A DNA stretch of 20,771 bases from JBGCDD01 sp045105075 (lineage in GTDB: Bacteria; Pseudomonadota; Alphaproteobacteria; Rhodobacterales; Rhodobacteraceae): NCBI GenBank assembly GCA_045105075.1, contig JBGCDD010000121.1, positions 1 to 20,771 of the forward strand, read 5' to 3'. Made by a program: the position numbers and the translations under genes. Under the pieces are notes generated by a model. The model made no database searches, had not been told where the DNA came from, and saw only the letters and a list, made by a program, of their open reading frames with translations. Below, piece by piece: positions 1 to 7,142 of this stretch. Position 1 is the stretch's first letter; every line of letters starts with the position of its first letter.

Positions 1-1
1 C

Positions 2-850
2 AGTTTCGAGGAGTTCTTTGGCGACAGTCTGTCATCGCTCGACAATATGGTTGACCGCTCGCCCGCCGGACGGCTTGAGGTGGCCGGGCCGCCGCTGCGT
101 TACATGCACCATTGCAACTGGAAGATGCTGGTGGAAAACCAAACCGACACCTGCCACCCGATGGTCGCCCACGAATCCAGCGCGGGCACGGCGGTCAAGC
201 TGTTCGAAGAGCTTGATTTGCCCGAAGGCGCGCCCAAACCAGCCGCCATGCAGATCATCGCGCCGTTCATGAGCCCCTATGAGTTCTTTGAAAACATGGG
301 GATACGCACCTGGCCCAATGGGCACGGCCACACCGGGGTGCATCATTCAATTCATTCCGACTACTCGGCCATTCCCGGATATTTTGAGGCGATGACCGAG
401 GCTTACGGCGAAGATCGCGCCAAAGAAATCCTGGATGAGAACCGCCACAATACGGTTTATTTCCCCAACATCATGGTGAAGGGGCCGATCCAGCAGTTGC
501 GCATATTCATCCCGCTTGCGGCGAACAAAACGCTGGTGGAAAGCTATATTTACCGCCTGGTGGACGCCCCGGACGACCTGGTCGCGCGCACCGCAATGTA
601 CAACCGAATGATCAACGCGCCGACCTCCATTGTCGGCCACGACGATCTGGAAATGTACGAACGCGCCCAAGAAGGGCTTGAAGTCGATGGACTCGAGTGG
701 GTCAACATTCAACGCCTTTACGAAGAAGACGAGGATTTCGATGTTGAGGCTGTGGAAAATGGCACGACGGAACGGCAAATGCGCAACCAGTTCAACGCGT
801 GGGTCAAGTTCATGACGGCCGATATGGCCCAAACCGAGGCCGCAGAATGA
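2..850 (+). CDS. Aromatic ring-hydroxylating (Rieske) dioxygenase alpha subunit, 5' partial
   Basis: The frame is open from base 2, so the gene starts upstream of the window; 282 residues remain. They correspond to the catalytic domain, and the N-terminal Rieske [2Fe-2S] domain (usually about 150 residues) is off the edge. The mononuclear iron site is visible: an NWK..VEN segment leads into DTCHPMVAH (bases about 146-172), which supplies Asp and the two His ligands in the D-x2-H-x4-H pattern. A later HDDLEMYERAQ stretch is where the family carries its Asp ligand. The enzyme would insert both atoms of O2 into an aromatic or related ring using electrons from a reductase/ferredoxin not seen here. 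Its TGA overlaps the ATG of the beta subunit by 4 bases. An ATG at 47 exists but is internal, because clear family sequence lies upstream of it. Substrate unknown. Confidence 0.9.
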   Translation, partial: SFEEFFGDSLSSLDNMVDRSPAGRLEVAGPPLRYMHHCNWKMLVENQTDTCHPMVAHESSAGTAVKLFEELDLPEGAPKPAAMQIIAPFMSPYEFFENMGIRTWPNGHGHTGVHHSIHSDYSAIPGYFEAMTEAYGEDRAKEILDENRHNTVYFPNIMVKGPIQQLRIFIPLAANKTLVESYIYRLVDAPDDLVARTAMYNRMINAPTSIVGHDDLEMYERAQEGLEVDGLEWVNIQRLYEEDEDFDVEAVENGTTERQMRNQFNAWVKFMTADMAQTEAAE

Positions 851-1317
851 CCACGCGCGAGGATCTGATCGACTTTGTCTATGCCGAAGCACGGATGCTG
901 GACGAGGGCCGCTTTACCGAGTGGCTGGCGCTTTGGTTGCCCGATGGGCATTACTGGATGCCGTTGGAATATGGCCAGAGTGACCCGCACAACGTGACCT
1001 CGCTGATGTATGAAGACATGTTCATGCTGAAGCTGCGGGTTGAGCGTTTGAACGGCGCGCGCACCTTCAGCCAGAAACCCAAAAGCCGCTGTCATCACGT
1101 GCTGCAGCGCCCCTTCGTGGACGAGATGAACGGCGATCGTTTCGTGACGACCACATCGATGCATTACGTCGAAACGCGGCTCGATGAACAGCAACTGATC
1201 GCCTGCACTGCGCGTCATGATCTGGCGCTGGTGGATGGCGCTTTGCGGATCGCGAACAAGCGGGTCGATATCGTCAATTGCGACGCGGCCTTTCGCAACA
1301 TCCAGTTGCTGCCATGA
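847..1317 (+). CDS. Ring-hydroxylating dioxygenase beta (small) subunit
   Basis: This 156-residue protein has the size and features of the NTF2/SnoaL-like beta subunit that packs with the Rieske alpha subunit, normally as an alpha3beta3 oxygenase. Typical family elements are the N-terminal helix with DFVYAEARMLDEGRF, the EWLALWLPDGHYWMP segment, and the C-terminal DLALVDGALRIANKRVDIVN strands. The small subunit is structural and has no cofactor. An upstream in-frame ATG at 799 was passed over because its extra residues do not look like the family and lie inside the alpha gene. The ATG at 847 gives an ATGA overlap with the alpha stop, like every other junction in this operon. Directly following the alpha gene, it confirms that the enzyme is a two-subunit dioxygenase rather than a single-chain Rieske monooxygenase. 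Confidence 0.9.
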   Translation: MTTREDLIDFVYAEARMLDEGRFTEWLALWLPDGHYWMPLEYGQSDPHNVTSLMYEDMFMLKLRVERLNGARTFSQKPKSRCHHVLQRPFVDEMNGDRFVTTTSMHYVETRLDEQQLIACTARHDLALVDGALRIANKRVDIVNCDAAFRNIQLLP

Positions 1318-2924
1318 TCCGCGCCGGGATTGAGACGGTTTACGCGGCTTTCGCTGACAGTGCTGCGCGGTGGCCAGACCGCCCGGCGCTGAATGTTCTG
1401 GCGGAAACCGACGAGATCTACGGAATTGAACCGGGTGAAAGCAGCTATACACAGATCCTGTCGGCCGCCGATGCACTGGCTGAACGGCTGGATACAGCGG
1501 GATATGCGCGCGGCCATCGGGTCATGTTGCTCTTGGAAAACCGCCCGGCGTATTTCATCTGGTGGCTGGCGCTGAACCGGCTGGGGGTGTCGGTCGTGCC
1601 GGTCAATCCGGATCTGCGCCATCACGAGCTGAGCTATATGATTGGCCATGCCGAGCCGGTTCTGGCTGTTGCAACGCCCGGGCGGTGCGCCGATCTGGAG
1701 GCTGCCGCGGCGCAGGCCGGGCTGGCGATGCACGTGATCGCGCTGGATGGCACGATCCCAACACCACGCAACGCGGCGATGATTGCGCTGCGCGACGGTG
1801 GGGCCGACAACACTGAGGCCGCGCTGCTTTACACCTCGGGCACGACGGGCCAGCCCAAGGGTTGCATCCTGACCAACACCTATTTCATGACCGCCGGTGA
1901 CTGGTACGCGGGCGCGGGCGGGCTCTGTGCGCTCAGCGAAACGGGCGAGCGGATGATCACCCCGTTGCCGCTGTTTCATATGAACGCGATGGCCTGTTCC
2001 TTTATGGGCATGGTGGTTGTGGGCGGCTGTCTGACTGTGCTCGATCGGTTCCATCCCAGCACCTGGTGGGACAGTGTTGCCGCCTCGCGCGCCACCTGCC
2101 TGCACTATCTCGGCGTGATGCCGTCGATGCTGATGGGCGCGCCAGAAACCGCGCAGGACCGCGCGCATTCGGTGCGTTTCGGCTTTGGCGCCGGGGTCGA
2201 TCCCAAATTGCACGCTCCGTTCGAGGCGCGGTTTGGCTTTCCACTGGTCGAGGGTTGGGCGATGACCGAAACCGGCGTGGCAGCCGCGATCACCAACAAT
2301 ATCGAGCCGCGCCGTGTCGGTGAAAGCTGTCTGGGCCGCCCGGGCGACAATATTGAGTCCCGCATCATCGACGATGCTGGCCAGGAGACCGACACCGGCG
2401 AATTGCTGGTGCGCTGCGCTGGGCCGGACCCACGTCGGGGGTTCTTTGCGGGCTATTTCAAGAACGCGGCGGCCACGGACGAGGCTTGGCAGGGCGGCTG
2501 GTTTCACACCGGGGATCTGGTGCGTCGCGCGCCGGACGGGTCCGTGTTTTTCGTTGATCGCAAGAAAAACGTGATCCGCCGCTCGGGCGAAAACATCGCC
2601 GCGGTTGAGGTCGAATCGGTGTTGATGCGCCACCTCCAGATCACCGCTGCCGCCGTCGCGCCTGTGCCTGATGATCTGCGGGGAGACGAGGTGTTTGCCT
2701 GTCTCGTGGTCACGCCCGAGGCGGATGCCGAGGAAATTGCGCGCTGGGCCTTGGGCCAAATGGCCTATTACAAAGTGCCGGGCTACATCGCCTTTGTCGA
2801 CGCGTTGCCGCTGACCGCGACCCAGAAAATCCAGCGCGCCACGTTGAAAACCACCGCATTGACGTTGCTTGATGACCCGGCCACCGTTGATACCCGTGCG
2901 CTCAAAAAGCGCCAAACCGCATGA
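1314..2924 (+). CDS. AMP-dependent acyl/aryl-CoA ligase (ANL superfamily)
   Basis: This 536-residue protein is a full-length ATP-dependent acid:CoA ligase. The AMP/ATP motif YTSGTTGQPKG lies near residues 173-183, the A5 motif GWAMTET near 314-320, GWFHTGDL near 395-402, the hinge region DRKKNVIRRSGENIA from about 415, and the catalytic lysine in TATQKIQR near 505. The enzyme adenylates a carboxylic acid and transfers it to coenzyme A. The sequence resembles the broad CaiC-like group, but the acid cannot be read from the motifs. The chosen ATG at 1314 overlaps the preceding TGA as ATGA; an ATG at 1278 would add 12 residues unlike the family. In this operon it probably activates either the starting carboxylate or a ring-opened product so that the thiolase-fold/DUF35 pair can act on the thioester (inference). 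Confidence 0.93.
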   Translation: MIRAGIETVYAAFADSAARWPDRPALNVLAETDEIYGIEPGESSYTQILSAADALAERLDTAGYARGHRVMLLLENRPAYFIWWLALNRLGVSVVPVNPDLRHHELSYMIGHAEPVLAVATPGRCADLEAAAAQAGLAMHVIALDGTIPTPRNAAMIALRDGGADNTEAALLYTSGTTGQPKGCILTNTYFMTAGDWYAGAGGLCALSETGERMITPLPLFHMNAMACSFMGMVVVGGCLTVLDRFHPSTWWDSVAASRATCLHYLGVMPSMLMGAPETAQDRAHSVRFGFGAGVDPKLHAPFEARFGFPLVEGWAMTETGVAAAITNNIEPRRVGESCLGRPGDNIESRIIDDAGQETDTGELLVRCAGPDPRRGFFAGYFKNAAATDEAWQGGWFHTGDLVRRAPDGSVFFVDRKKNVIRRSGENIAAVEVESVLMRHLQITAAAVAPVPDDLRGDEVFACLVVTPEADAEEIARWALGQMAYYKVPGYIAFVDALPLTATQKIQRATLKTTALTLLDDPATVDTRALKKRQTA

Positions 2925-4087
2925 GCCGCGCGCCCTATGACGGCGTGGTGCTGACCTGCCCGGTGAGTGTGCCTTATGTGCGCTATTCGCAAAACACCGC
3001 CCATTGGTGGATCGCGCGGGGGCTGCGCGCGGTACTGGATCGCGCAGGGATCAGCCCCCGCGAACTGGACGGTTTTTCGGTGTCCAGTTTCACCCTGTTT
3101 CCCGACACGCCGGTGGGTCTGACGCAACATCTGGGTCTGACCCTGCGCTATCTGGATTCGGTGCCTATGGGAGGCGCCAGCGGGGTCGTCGCCCTTCGCC
3201 GGGCCGCGCGCGCAGTGCAGGCGGGCGACGTTGACGTGGTGGCCTGCGTCGCCGGAGACAGCAATCAGATCGACAGCTTCCGCACCTTGCTTAGCTCGTT
3301 TTCGCGCTTTTCGATGGATGCAACTTACCCTTACGGATTCGGTGGGCCCAACGCCAGTTTTGCTTTGCTCACAGATGCTTACATGGCCGAATATGGCGCC
3401 ACCCGCGAAGATTTCGGACGCATCGCGGTGGCTCAGCGCGCCAATGCGCTGCACAACCCGGACGCGCTGATGAAAAAACCGTTGAGCATGGAACAGTATC
3501 TTGGCGCGCGCGCCATCGCCGAGCCTATCGCGCTGTTTGACTGTGTGATGCCTTGCGCCGGTGCCGAGGCGTTTTTGGTGATGTCCGAAGACGCCGCACG
3601 CGCCCGCGGGCTGCCATTTGCCCGCATTTCCAGCACGATTGAGCGTCACAACGCGTTCCCCGATGATCCGATCCAGCTGCGCGGCGGTTGGGCGATGGAT
3701 ATCGATGACCTTTATTGCGCGGCGGGGCATGGCCCCGAAGCCATCGACGTTTTGGAAACCTATGACGACTATCCGGTGATTTCGATGATGCAAATCGAAG
3801 ACTTGGGGTTTTGCGCCAAAGGCAAAGCAGCCGAATTTGTGCGTGCGCATGATCTGACGATCTCTGGCGACTTCCCGCACAACACCTCGGGCGGGCAATT
3901 GTCGGTCGGGCAGGCCGGCGCGGCGGGGGGCTATCTGGGGTTGGTCGAAGGGCTGCGCCAAGTCACCGGACAAGCTGGCCCAATGCAAGTGGCCGGGGCC
4001 AACAGGGCAATGATCTCGGGCTTTGGCATGATCAATTATGACCGCGGCGTCTGTTCGGCGGCGGCCATTCTGGAGGGGGTAACATGA
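2921..4087 (+). CDS. Thiolase-fold protein (SCP-x/lipid-transfer type) lacking catalytic Cys; possible aldolase subunit
   Basis: This 388-residue protein aligns by eye with the SCP-x-type thiolase family: a GGASG loop at 84-88, NTSGG at 321-325, and a glycine-rich GQAGAAGG at 330-337. The residues that make a thiolase are changed. The nucleophilic Cys of the CASG loop is Gly85, and the His of the GHPxG motif is Gln331. It is followed by a DUF35 protein. In steroid side-chain degradation, Ltp2-like thiolase-fold proteins without the Cys pair with DUF35 proteins to form retro-aldolases acting on acyl-CoA thioesters. A carbon-carbon bond-cleaving aldolase is therefore a better guess than a classical thiolase, but this is inference. 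The start overlaps the ligase stop as ATGA. Cys378 near the C-terminus might be proposed as catalytic, but its context does not match the usual CxG motif. Confidence 0.85.
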   Translation: MSRAPYDGVVLTCPVSVPYVRYSQNTAHWWIARGLRAVLDRAGISPRELDGFSVSSFTLFPDTPVGLTQHLGLTLRYLDSVPMGGASGVVALRRAARAVQAGDVDVVACVAGDSNQIDSFRTLLSSFSRFSMDATYPYGFGGPNASFALLTDAYMAEYGATREDFGRIAVAQRANALHNPDALMKKPLSMEQYLGARAIAEPIALFDCVMPCAGAEAFLVMSEDAARARGLPFARISSTIERHNAFPDDPIQLRGGWAMDIDDLYCAAGHGPEAIDVLETYDDYPVISMMQIEDLGFCAKGKAAEFVRAHDLTISGDFPHNTSGGQLSVGQAGAAGGYLGLVEGLRQVTGQAGPMQVAGANRAMISGFGMINYDRGVCSAAAILEGVT

Positions 4088-5331
4088 CCCAACCGTTGCG
4101 CCCGCCCCAAAAGAAGGACCCGCAAAAACGCACGATTGTGCCGACGCTGCCCCCGACGCAACGCTCTCGCGCGGCGATTGGGCTGACTGTTGCAGCCGCC
4201 GAAGGGCGTTTTGCCTTGCAACACTGCGCAGATTGCGGCGCGGTGCAATATCCGCCCCGCGATGCCTGTTCTTCCTGTTTGTCGGTGGATCTGATCTGGC
4301 GCGACACTGACCCGAGTGCGCATGTGCTGGCGCAAACCCGCATCCATGCCTCGCCCGATCCCTATTTTCGCGACCGCTTGCCGTGGCGCATGGGCTCGGT
4401 GAAACTGGCCGCCGGACCCGTGGCGGTGTGCCATCTGCACGGCGATTTGGCGCGCGGTGATGATGTGCGCCTGGCGCTGAAACTCGACAAAGCGGGGCAG
4501 GGGGTTTTGATCGCCCTGCCGCAGCAAAGGACCCCAGATATGGAAGATGACCCCAGCCTGCGCGCGCTCACCTGTCACCCCAAACACCGCCGCGTTCTGA
4601 TCACTGATGCGCGCGCGCCGGTGGCCGGTCCGCTGGCAAACGCGCTGCTGAAGGCGGGCGCAACCACCGTGTTCATGGGCGAGCCCGAACCATGGCGGCG
4701 CTGGCCAGAACGCGATGCTTTGACCGCGATAAACGGGGTTGAAATGTTGCCTTTGGATGTGACGGACACGCGCTCGGTCGCCAAACTGGCCGGGGAAATC
4801 GGCGGCAAGGTCGATATTCTGATCAACACCGCCCGCTATATTCGCCCCGGCGGCGTGTTGGGTCAGGACACGGTTTTTGCCCGCGACGAAATGGAGATCA
4901 ACGTGCTGGGTCTGATGCGACTGGCTCAAGGGTTTGGCCCCGGCATGGCCGCGCGCACGGCGGATGGCACCAATGCGTCGGCGGCGTTTGTCAACATTCT
5001 GTCCGCCCATGCGCTGGTGCCCGACGCCGGGTTTGGCGCTTTTGCAGCGTCTCAGGCGGCGGCGCGCTCGCTCACGCAGACCTTGCGCGGTGAATTTCGC
5101 GGCTCGGGGCTGCGGGTGATGAACGTCTATACCGGGCCTACGGATGATGACTGGCACCAACCTTTGCCGCCGCCCAAAGTCGCGCCGGGTGCCCTGGCCC
5201 GCGCTGTCGTCGAAGGCTTGATCGAAGGCCACGAGGATGTCTGGTGTGGCGACGTGGCCCGCGATTTGGCCGAGCGCTGGAAATCCGATGCCAAGGTGTT
5301 GGAACGCGAAATGACAGGAGGTGGGGCATGA
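4084..5331 (+). CDS. DUF35 zinc-ribbon/OB-fold protein fused to a degenerate SDR domain
   Basis: This 415-residue protein has two parts. Residues about 40-150 are a DUF35 (acyl-CoA-associated OB-fold) module with a rubredoxin-like zinc ribbon, Cys48, Cys51, Cys62 and Cys65 (CxxC-x10-CxxC), followed by OB-fold strands. Residues about 168-405 look like a Rossmann short-chain dehydrogenase: VLITDARAPVAG where the TGxxxGxG loop should be, LPLDVTD, VDILINTA in place of NNAG, and Ser307 at the catalytic serine position. The YxxxK pair is replaced by Phe320 and Gln324, and the glycines of the nucleotide loop are gone, so dehydrogenase activity is unlikely. DUF35 proteins typically bind and assist the neighbouring thiolase-fold enzyme. 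Here the dead SDR may serve as a structural or substrate-gating domain (inference). A GGAGGGGG ribosome binding site lies just before the ATG, which overlaps the thiolase stop. Confidence 0.85.
   Translation: MTQPLRPPQKKDPQKRTIVPTLPPTQRSRAAIGLTVAAAEGRFALQHCADCGAVQYPPRDACSSCLSVDLIWRDTDPSAHVLAQTRIHASPDPYFRDRLPWRMGSVKLAAGPVAVCHLHGDLARGDDVRLALKLDKAGQGVLIALPQQRTPDMEDDPSLRALTCHPKHRRVLITDARAPVAGPLANALLKAGATTVFMGEPEPWRRWPERDALTAINGVEMLPLDVTDTRSVAKLAGEIGGKVDILINTARYIRPGGVLGQDTVFARDEMEINVLGLMRLAQGFGPGMAARTADGTNASAAFVNILSAHALVPDAGFGAFAASQAAARSLTQTLRGEFRGSGLRVMNVYTGPTDDDWHQPLPPPKVAPGALARAVVEGLIEGHEDVWCGDVARDLAERWKSDAKVLEREMTGGGA
5316..5323 (+). promoter_or_regulatory. Strong ribosome binding site for the cyclase-family gene
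   Basis: AGGAGGTG is an almost perfect match to the 16S rRNA 3' end and sits 4 bases before the ATG at 5328. It is read as codons near the C-terminus of the DUF35-SDR protein. It decides the start of the cyclase gene, since an upstream in-frame ATG at 5244 has nothing comparable, and suggests the cyclase can initiate independently of coupling. Confidence 0.75.
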
Positions 5332-6107
5332 GTGTTCTGGCGCAAATTGCCAATGCCCTGGCCAGCGGAGCCGTGCGGGTGGTCGATCTGACCCACACGC
5401 TGGATCCTGATTTTCCGGTGATCATCCTGCCGCCGGAATTTGGCCAATGCGCGCGGTTTCGCATGGAAGAGGTCAGCGCCTATGATCATCGTGGCCCGGC
5501 CTGGAAGTGGCACAATCTCACGCTGAACGAACACACCGGCACCCATTTTGATGCGCCGATCCACTGGATTTCGGGGCGCGATGTGCCAAACGGTGCGGTG
5601 GACGAAATTGACCCCGGTGCCTTTGTCGGCCCGGTCGTGGTGATCGATTGCTCGGACGGGGCGGCGCAGAATGATGATTTCGAACTGACGCCCGAGATCA
5701 TTGCCAAATGGGAGGGCGAACACGGCCAGATCCCTGAAGGCGCGTGGGTGCTGATGCGCACGGATTGGTCCAAACGCGCGGGCATCGATTATCTTAACAT
5801 GGCCGAAGACGGCCCCCATTCGCCTGGCCCAACACCTGCGGCAATTGAAAAACTGCTGACCCGTGGCATTCGCGGTTTTGGTACCGAAACAGTTGGCACC
5901 GATGCCGGGCAGGGCATGCATTACACCCCGCCTTATCCGGCGCATTACCTGCTGCACGGCGCTGGCAAATTCGGGCTGCAATGCCTTGCCAACCTTGATC
6001 TTTTGCCTGCCACGGGCGCGATGCTGATGGCGGCGCCGCTAAAGATCAAAGGCGGCACCGGCAGCCCGTTGCGCGTGCTGGCCCTGATCGAAGGAGACAC
6101 GCCATGA
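5328..6107 (+). CDS. Cyclase-family metal-dependent hydrolase (kynurenine formamidase-like fold)
   Basis: This 259-residue protein belongs to the family that includes bacterial kynurenine formamidase KynB, isatin hydrolase and polyketide 'cyclases'. The signature HTGTHFDAPIH lies at residues 69-79 (His69, His73, Asp75, His79) and binds the metal, usually zinc or manganese. An upstream VVDLTHTLDPDFPV segment and a GTETVGTDAG region near 190-200 are also typical. Family members hydrolyse amide, lactone or strained ring carbonyl bonds. In a ring-dioxygenase operon, the plausible job is opening a cyclic ketone, lactone or lactam made from the oxidised ring (inference). The start is fixed by the AGGAGGTG site and the ATGA overlap with the previous gene. 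It is not kynB by context: no kynurenine or anthranilate genes are nearby. Confidence 0.88.
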   Translation: MSVLAQIANALASGAVRVVDLTHTLDPDFPVIILPPEFGQCARFRMEEVSAYDHRGPAWKWHNLTLNEHTGTHFDAPIHWISGRDVPNGAVDEIDPGAFVGPVVVIDCSDGAAQNDDFELTPEIIAKWEGEHGQIPEGAWVLMRTDWSKRAGIDYLNMAEDGPHSPGPTPAAIEKLLTRGIRGFGTETVGTDAGQGMHYTPPYPAHYLLHGAGKFGLQCLANLDLLPATGAMLMAAPLKIKGGTGSPLRVLALIEGDTP

Positions 6108-6829
6108 CCCAATACACCGCCCTGATCACCGGGGGCAGCAAGGGCATCGGTGCGGATCTGGCGCAGCGCCTGCTGGAGCAGGATTACCGCGTGATCACAA
6201 TGGCGCGCCACGCACCCGACTGGAGCCATCCGAAACTGGAGCATGTCGAGGTTGATCTGCTGGATGCGGAGGCGGTGGAGCGCGTGGCGACCGACATTGC
6301 TGCGCGCCATGACGTGAGCCATCTGGTGCACAATGCCGGGCTGATCTGGCCGAACCTCGTAGAAGAGGCCAAGCCGTCCGACATCACCGGTCTTGCGCAA
6401 CTGCATCTCGGGGCTGCGCTGACCCTGCTGCAAGCCTGCTTGCCGTCAATGAAAGACCGCCAGTTTGGCCGGGTGTTGTTCAACGCCTCGCGTGCGGCTC
6501 TGGGCGTGCCGACGCGCACGGCGTATTCGGCCACCAAAGCGGGCATGATCGGCATGGCGCGCACTTGGGCGCTTGAGCTCGCACCGCTGGGCATTACCGT
6601 GAATGTGGTCGCGCCTGGCCCGATCTTGACCGACAATTTCTGGGGCATCATCCCCAAAGGATCGGAGCGCGAATCCCAACTGGCCGAGCGCATTCCCGTG
6701 GGCCGCCTTGGCACCACGCAGGACGTCACCAAGGCCTTTCTGTACTTTTGCGATCCCGAAAACGGCTTTGTCACGGGGCAAACGCTTTATGTTTGTGGCG
6801 GCGCCAGCGTGGGAACCGTGGCGCTGTAA
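6104..6829 (+). CDS. Short-chain dehydrogenase/reductase (SDR), canonical
   Basis: This 241-residue classical SDR has an intact active site: nucleotide loop TGGSKGIG at 9-16, HNAG at 76-79, Ser129, and Tyr141/Lys145 in YSATK. The C-terminal GFVTGQTLYVCGG is also typical. It oxidises or reduces an alcohol/ketone with NAD(P). In a Rieske dioxygenase operon the natural candidate role is dehydrogenation of the cis-diol, although an acyl-CoA beta-hydroxy substrate of the FabG type is equally possible. An AAGGAG ribosome binding site (6091-6096) precedes the ATG, which overlaps the cyclase stop as ATGA. This is the last gene of the catabolic operon. No terminator hairpin is visible between its stop and the promoter of the cobalamin leader 10 bases later. 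Confidence 0.92.
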   Translation: MTQYTALITGGSKGIGADLAQRLLEQDYRVITMARHAPDWSHPKLEHVEVDLLDAEAVERVATDIAARHDVSHLVHNAGLIWPNLVEEAKPSDITGLAQLHLGAALTLLQACLPSMKDRQFGRVLFNASRAALGVPTRTAYSATKAGMIGMARTWALELAPLGITVNVVAPGPILTDNFWGIIPKGSERESQLAERIPVGRLGTTQDVTKAFLYFCDPENGFVTGQTLYVCGGASVGTVAL

Positions 6830-6839
6830 CGCGCGGCGC

Positions 6840-6868
6840 TTGACAACGCCCGCCCACCGCGTGCAGAT
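6840..6868 (+). promoter_or_regulatory. Candidate sigma-70 promoter for the cobalamin leader
   Basis: A perfect -35 hexamer TTGACA sits at 6840-6845. A weak -10-like GCAGAT lies at 6863-6868 with 17-base spacing. This predicts transcription starting near 6874, almost exactly where the first stem of the riboswitch begins (6872). The strong -35 with a poor -10 is common in alphaproteobacteria. The position fits, but the -10 match is weak, so this is a prediction only. Confidence 0.45.
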
Positions 6869-6871
6869 GAC

Positions 6872-7046
6872 CGCGCTGGTGCCTGTGCTCAAACGCAGGT
6901 GAAAAGGGAATGTGTAAACCAAGCACAGCCGCCCCCGCGACCGTGACCGGAGAGGTCGCCCAAGGCCACTGACCAAAAGGTCGGGAAGGCGGGGTGCCCG
7001 ACCAGAGCCATCTGGGAATCCGCAAGCCGGGAGACCTGCCAGCGCG
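6872..7046 (+). promoter_or_regulatory. Cobalamin riboswitch
   Basis: This leader has the conserved landmarks of the cobalamin aptamer in order: GGTGCCTGTGCTC at 6878-6890, GAAAAGGGAA at 6901-6910, GCCCCCGCGACCGTGA at 6931-6946, a GGCCACTG core at 6964-6971, GGGAAGGC at 6983-6990, and the B12 box AGCCGGGAGACCTGCC at 7025-7040. The ends close a nine-pair P1 stem, 6872-6880 with 7038-7046, with one G-U wobble. Binding of the cobalamin coenzyme normally lowers expression of downstream synthesis or uptake genes. It lies directly upstream of the DUF1636-cobW-cobN operon on the same strand, so it probably gives feedback control over the whole corrin pathway. No U-tract terminator follows, which favours control of translation. 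Confidence 0.93.
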
Positions 7047-7101
7047 ACGACAACGTGAACCGGACGGGGTGTTTTCGGGGACGGGTCCTGCGCTTGGATT
7101 C

Positions 7102-7140
7102 CGCCTGCTGTGCTCCGCCCTTTGACATAGGGCCAAGGCG
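7102..7140 (+). promoter_or_regulatory. Possible ribosome-binding-site sequestering hairpin (riboswitch expression platform)
   Basis: Two nested stems can form before the first cob-operon gene. The inner stem pairs GCCCT (7117-7121) with AGGGC (7129-7133) around a 7-base loop. The outer stem pairs CGCCT (7102-7106) with AGGCG (7136-7140). The 3' arm of the outer stem contains AAGG (7135-7138), the likely Shine-Dalgarno of the ATG at 7143, so folding would hide the start. This matches how cobalamin riboswitches usually act in Gram-negative bacteria, but the fold was found by eye and not by energy calculation. Confidence 0.4.
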
Positions 7141-7142
7141 AA

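Noticed and set aside
1215..2915. Minus-strand 566-residue open frame opposite the CoA ligase
   Set aside because: Long antisense frames are expected in GC-rich DNA; it has no recognisable motifs and the plus-strand ligase is certain.
4620..5331. The SDR half of the DUF35 fusion as a separate gene or active dehydrogenase
   Set aside because: There is no stop or start between the domains, and the Tyr, Lys and glycine loop needed for activity are missing.
5328..6107. Annotation of the cyclase-family gene as kynB (kynurenine formamidase)
   Set aside because: The HxGTHxD fold is shared by many hydrolases and no tryptophan/kynurenine pathway genes are nearby.
7061..7090. GGAC...GTCC region after the B12 box as an intrinsic terminator
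   Set aside because: The stem is only four pairs and no U-tract follows it.
7122..7127. Second TTGACA, just before the DUF1636 gene, as a promoter
   Set aside because: A -10 at normal spacing would fall inside the coding region on GC-rich sequence, and the element sits in the loop of the leader hairpin.
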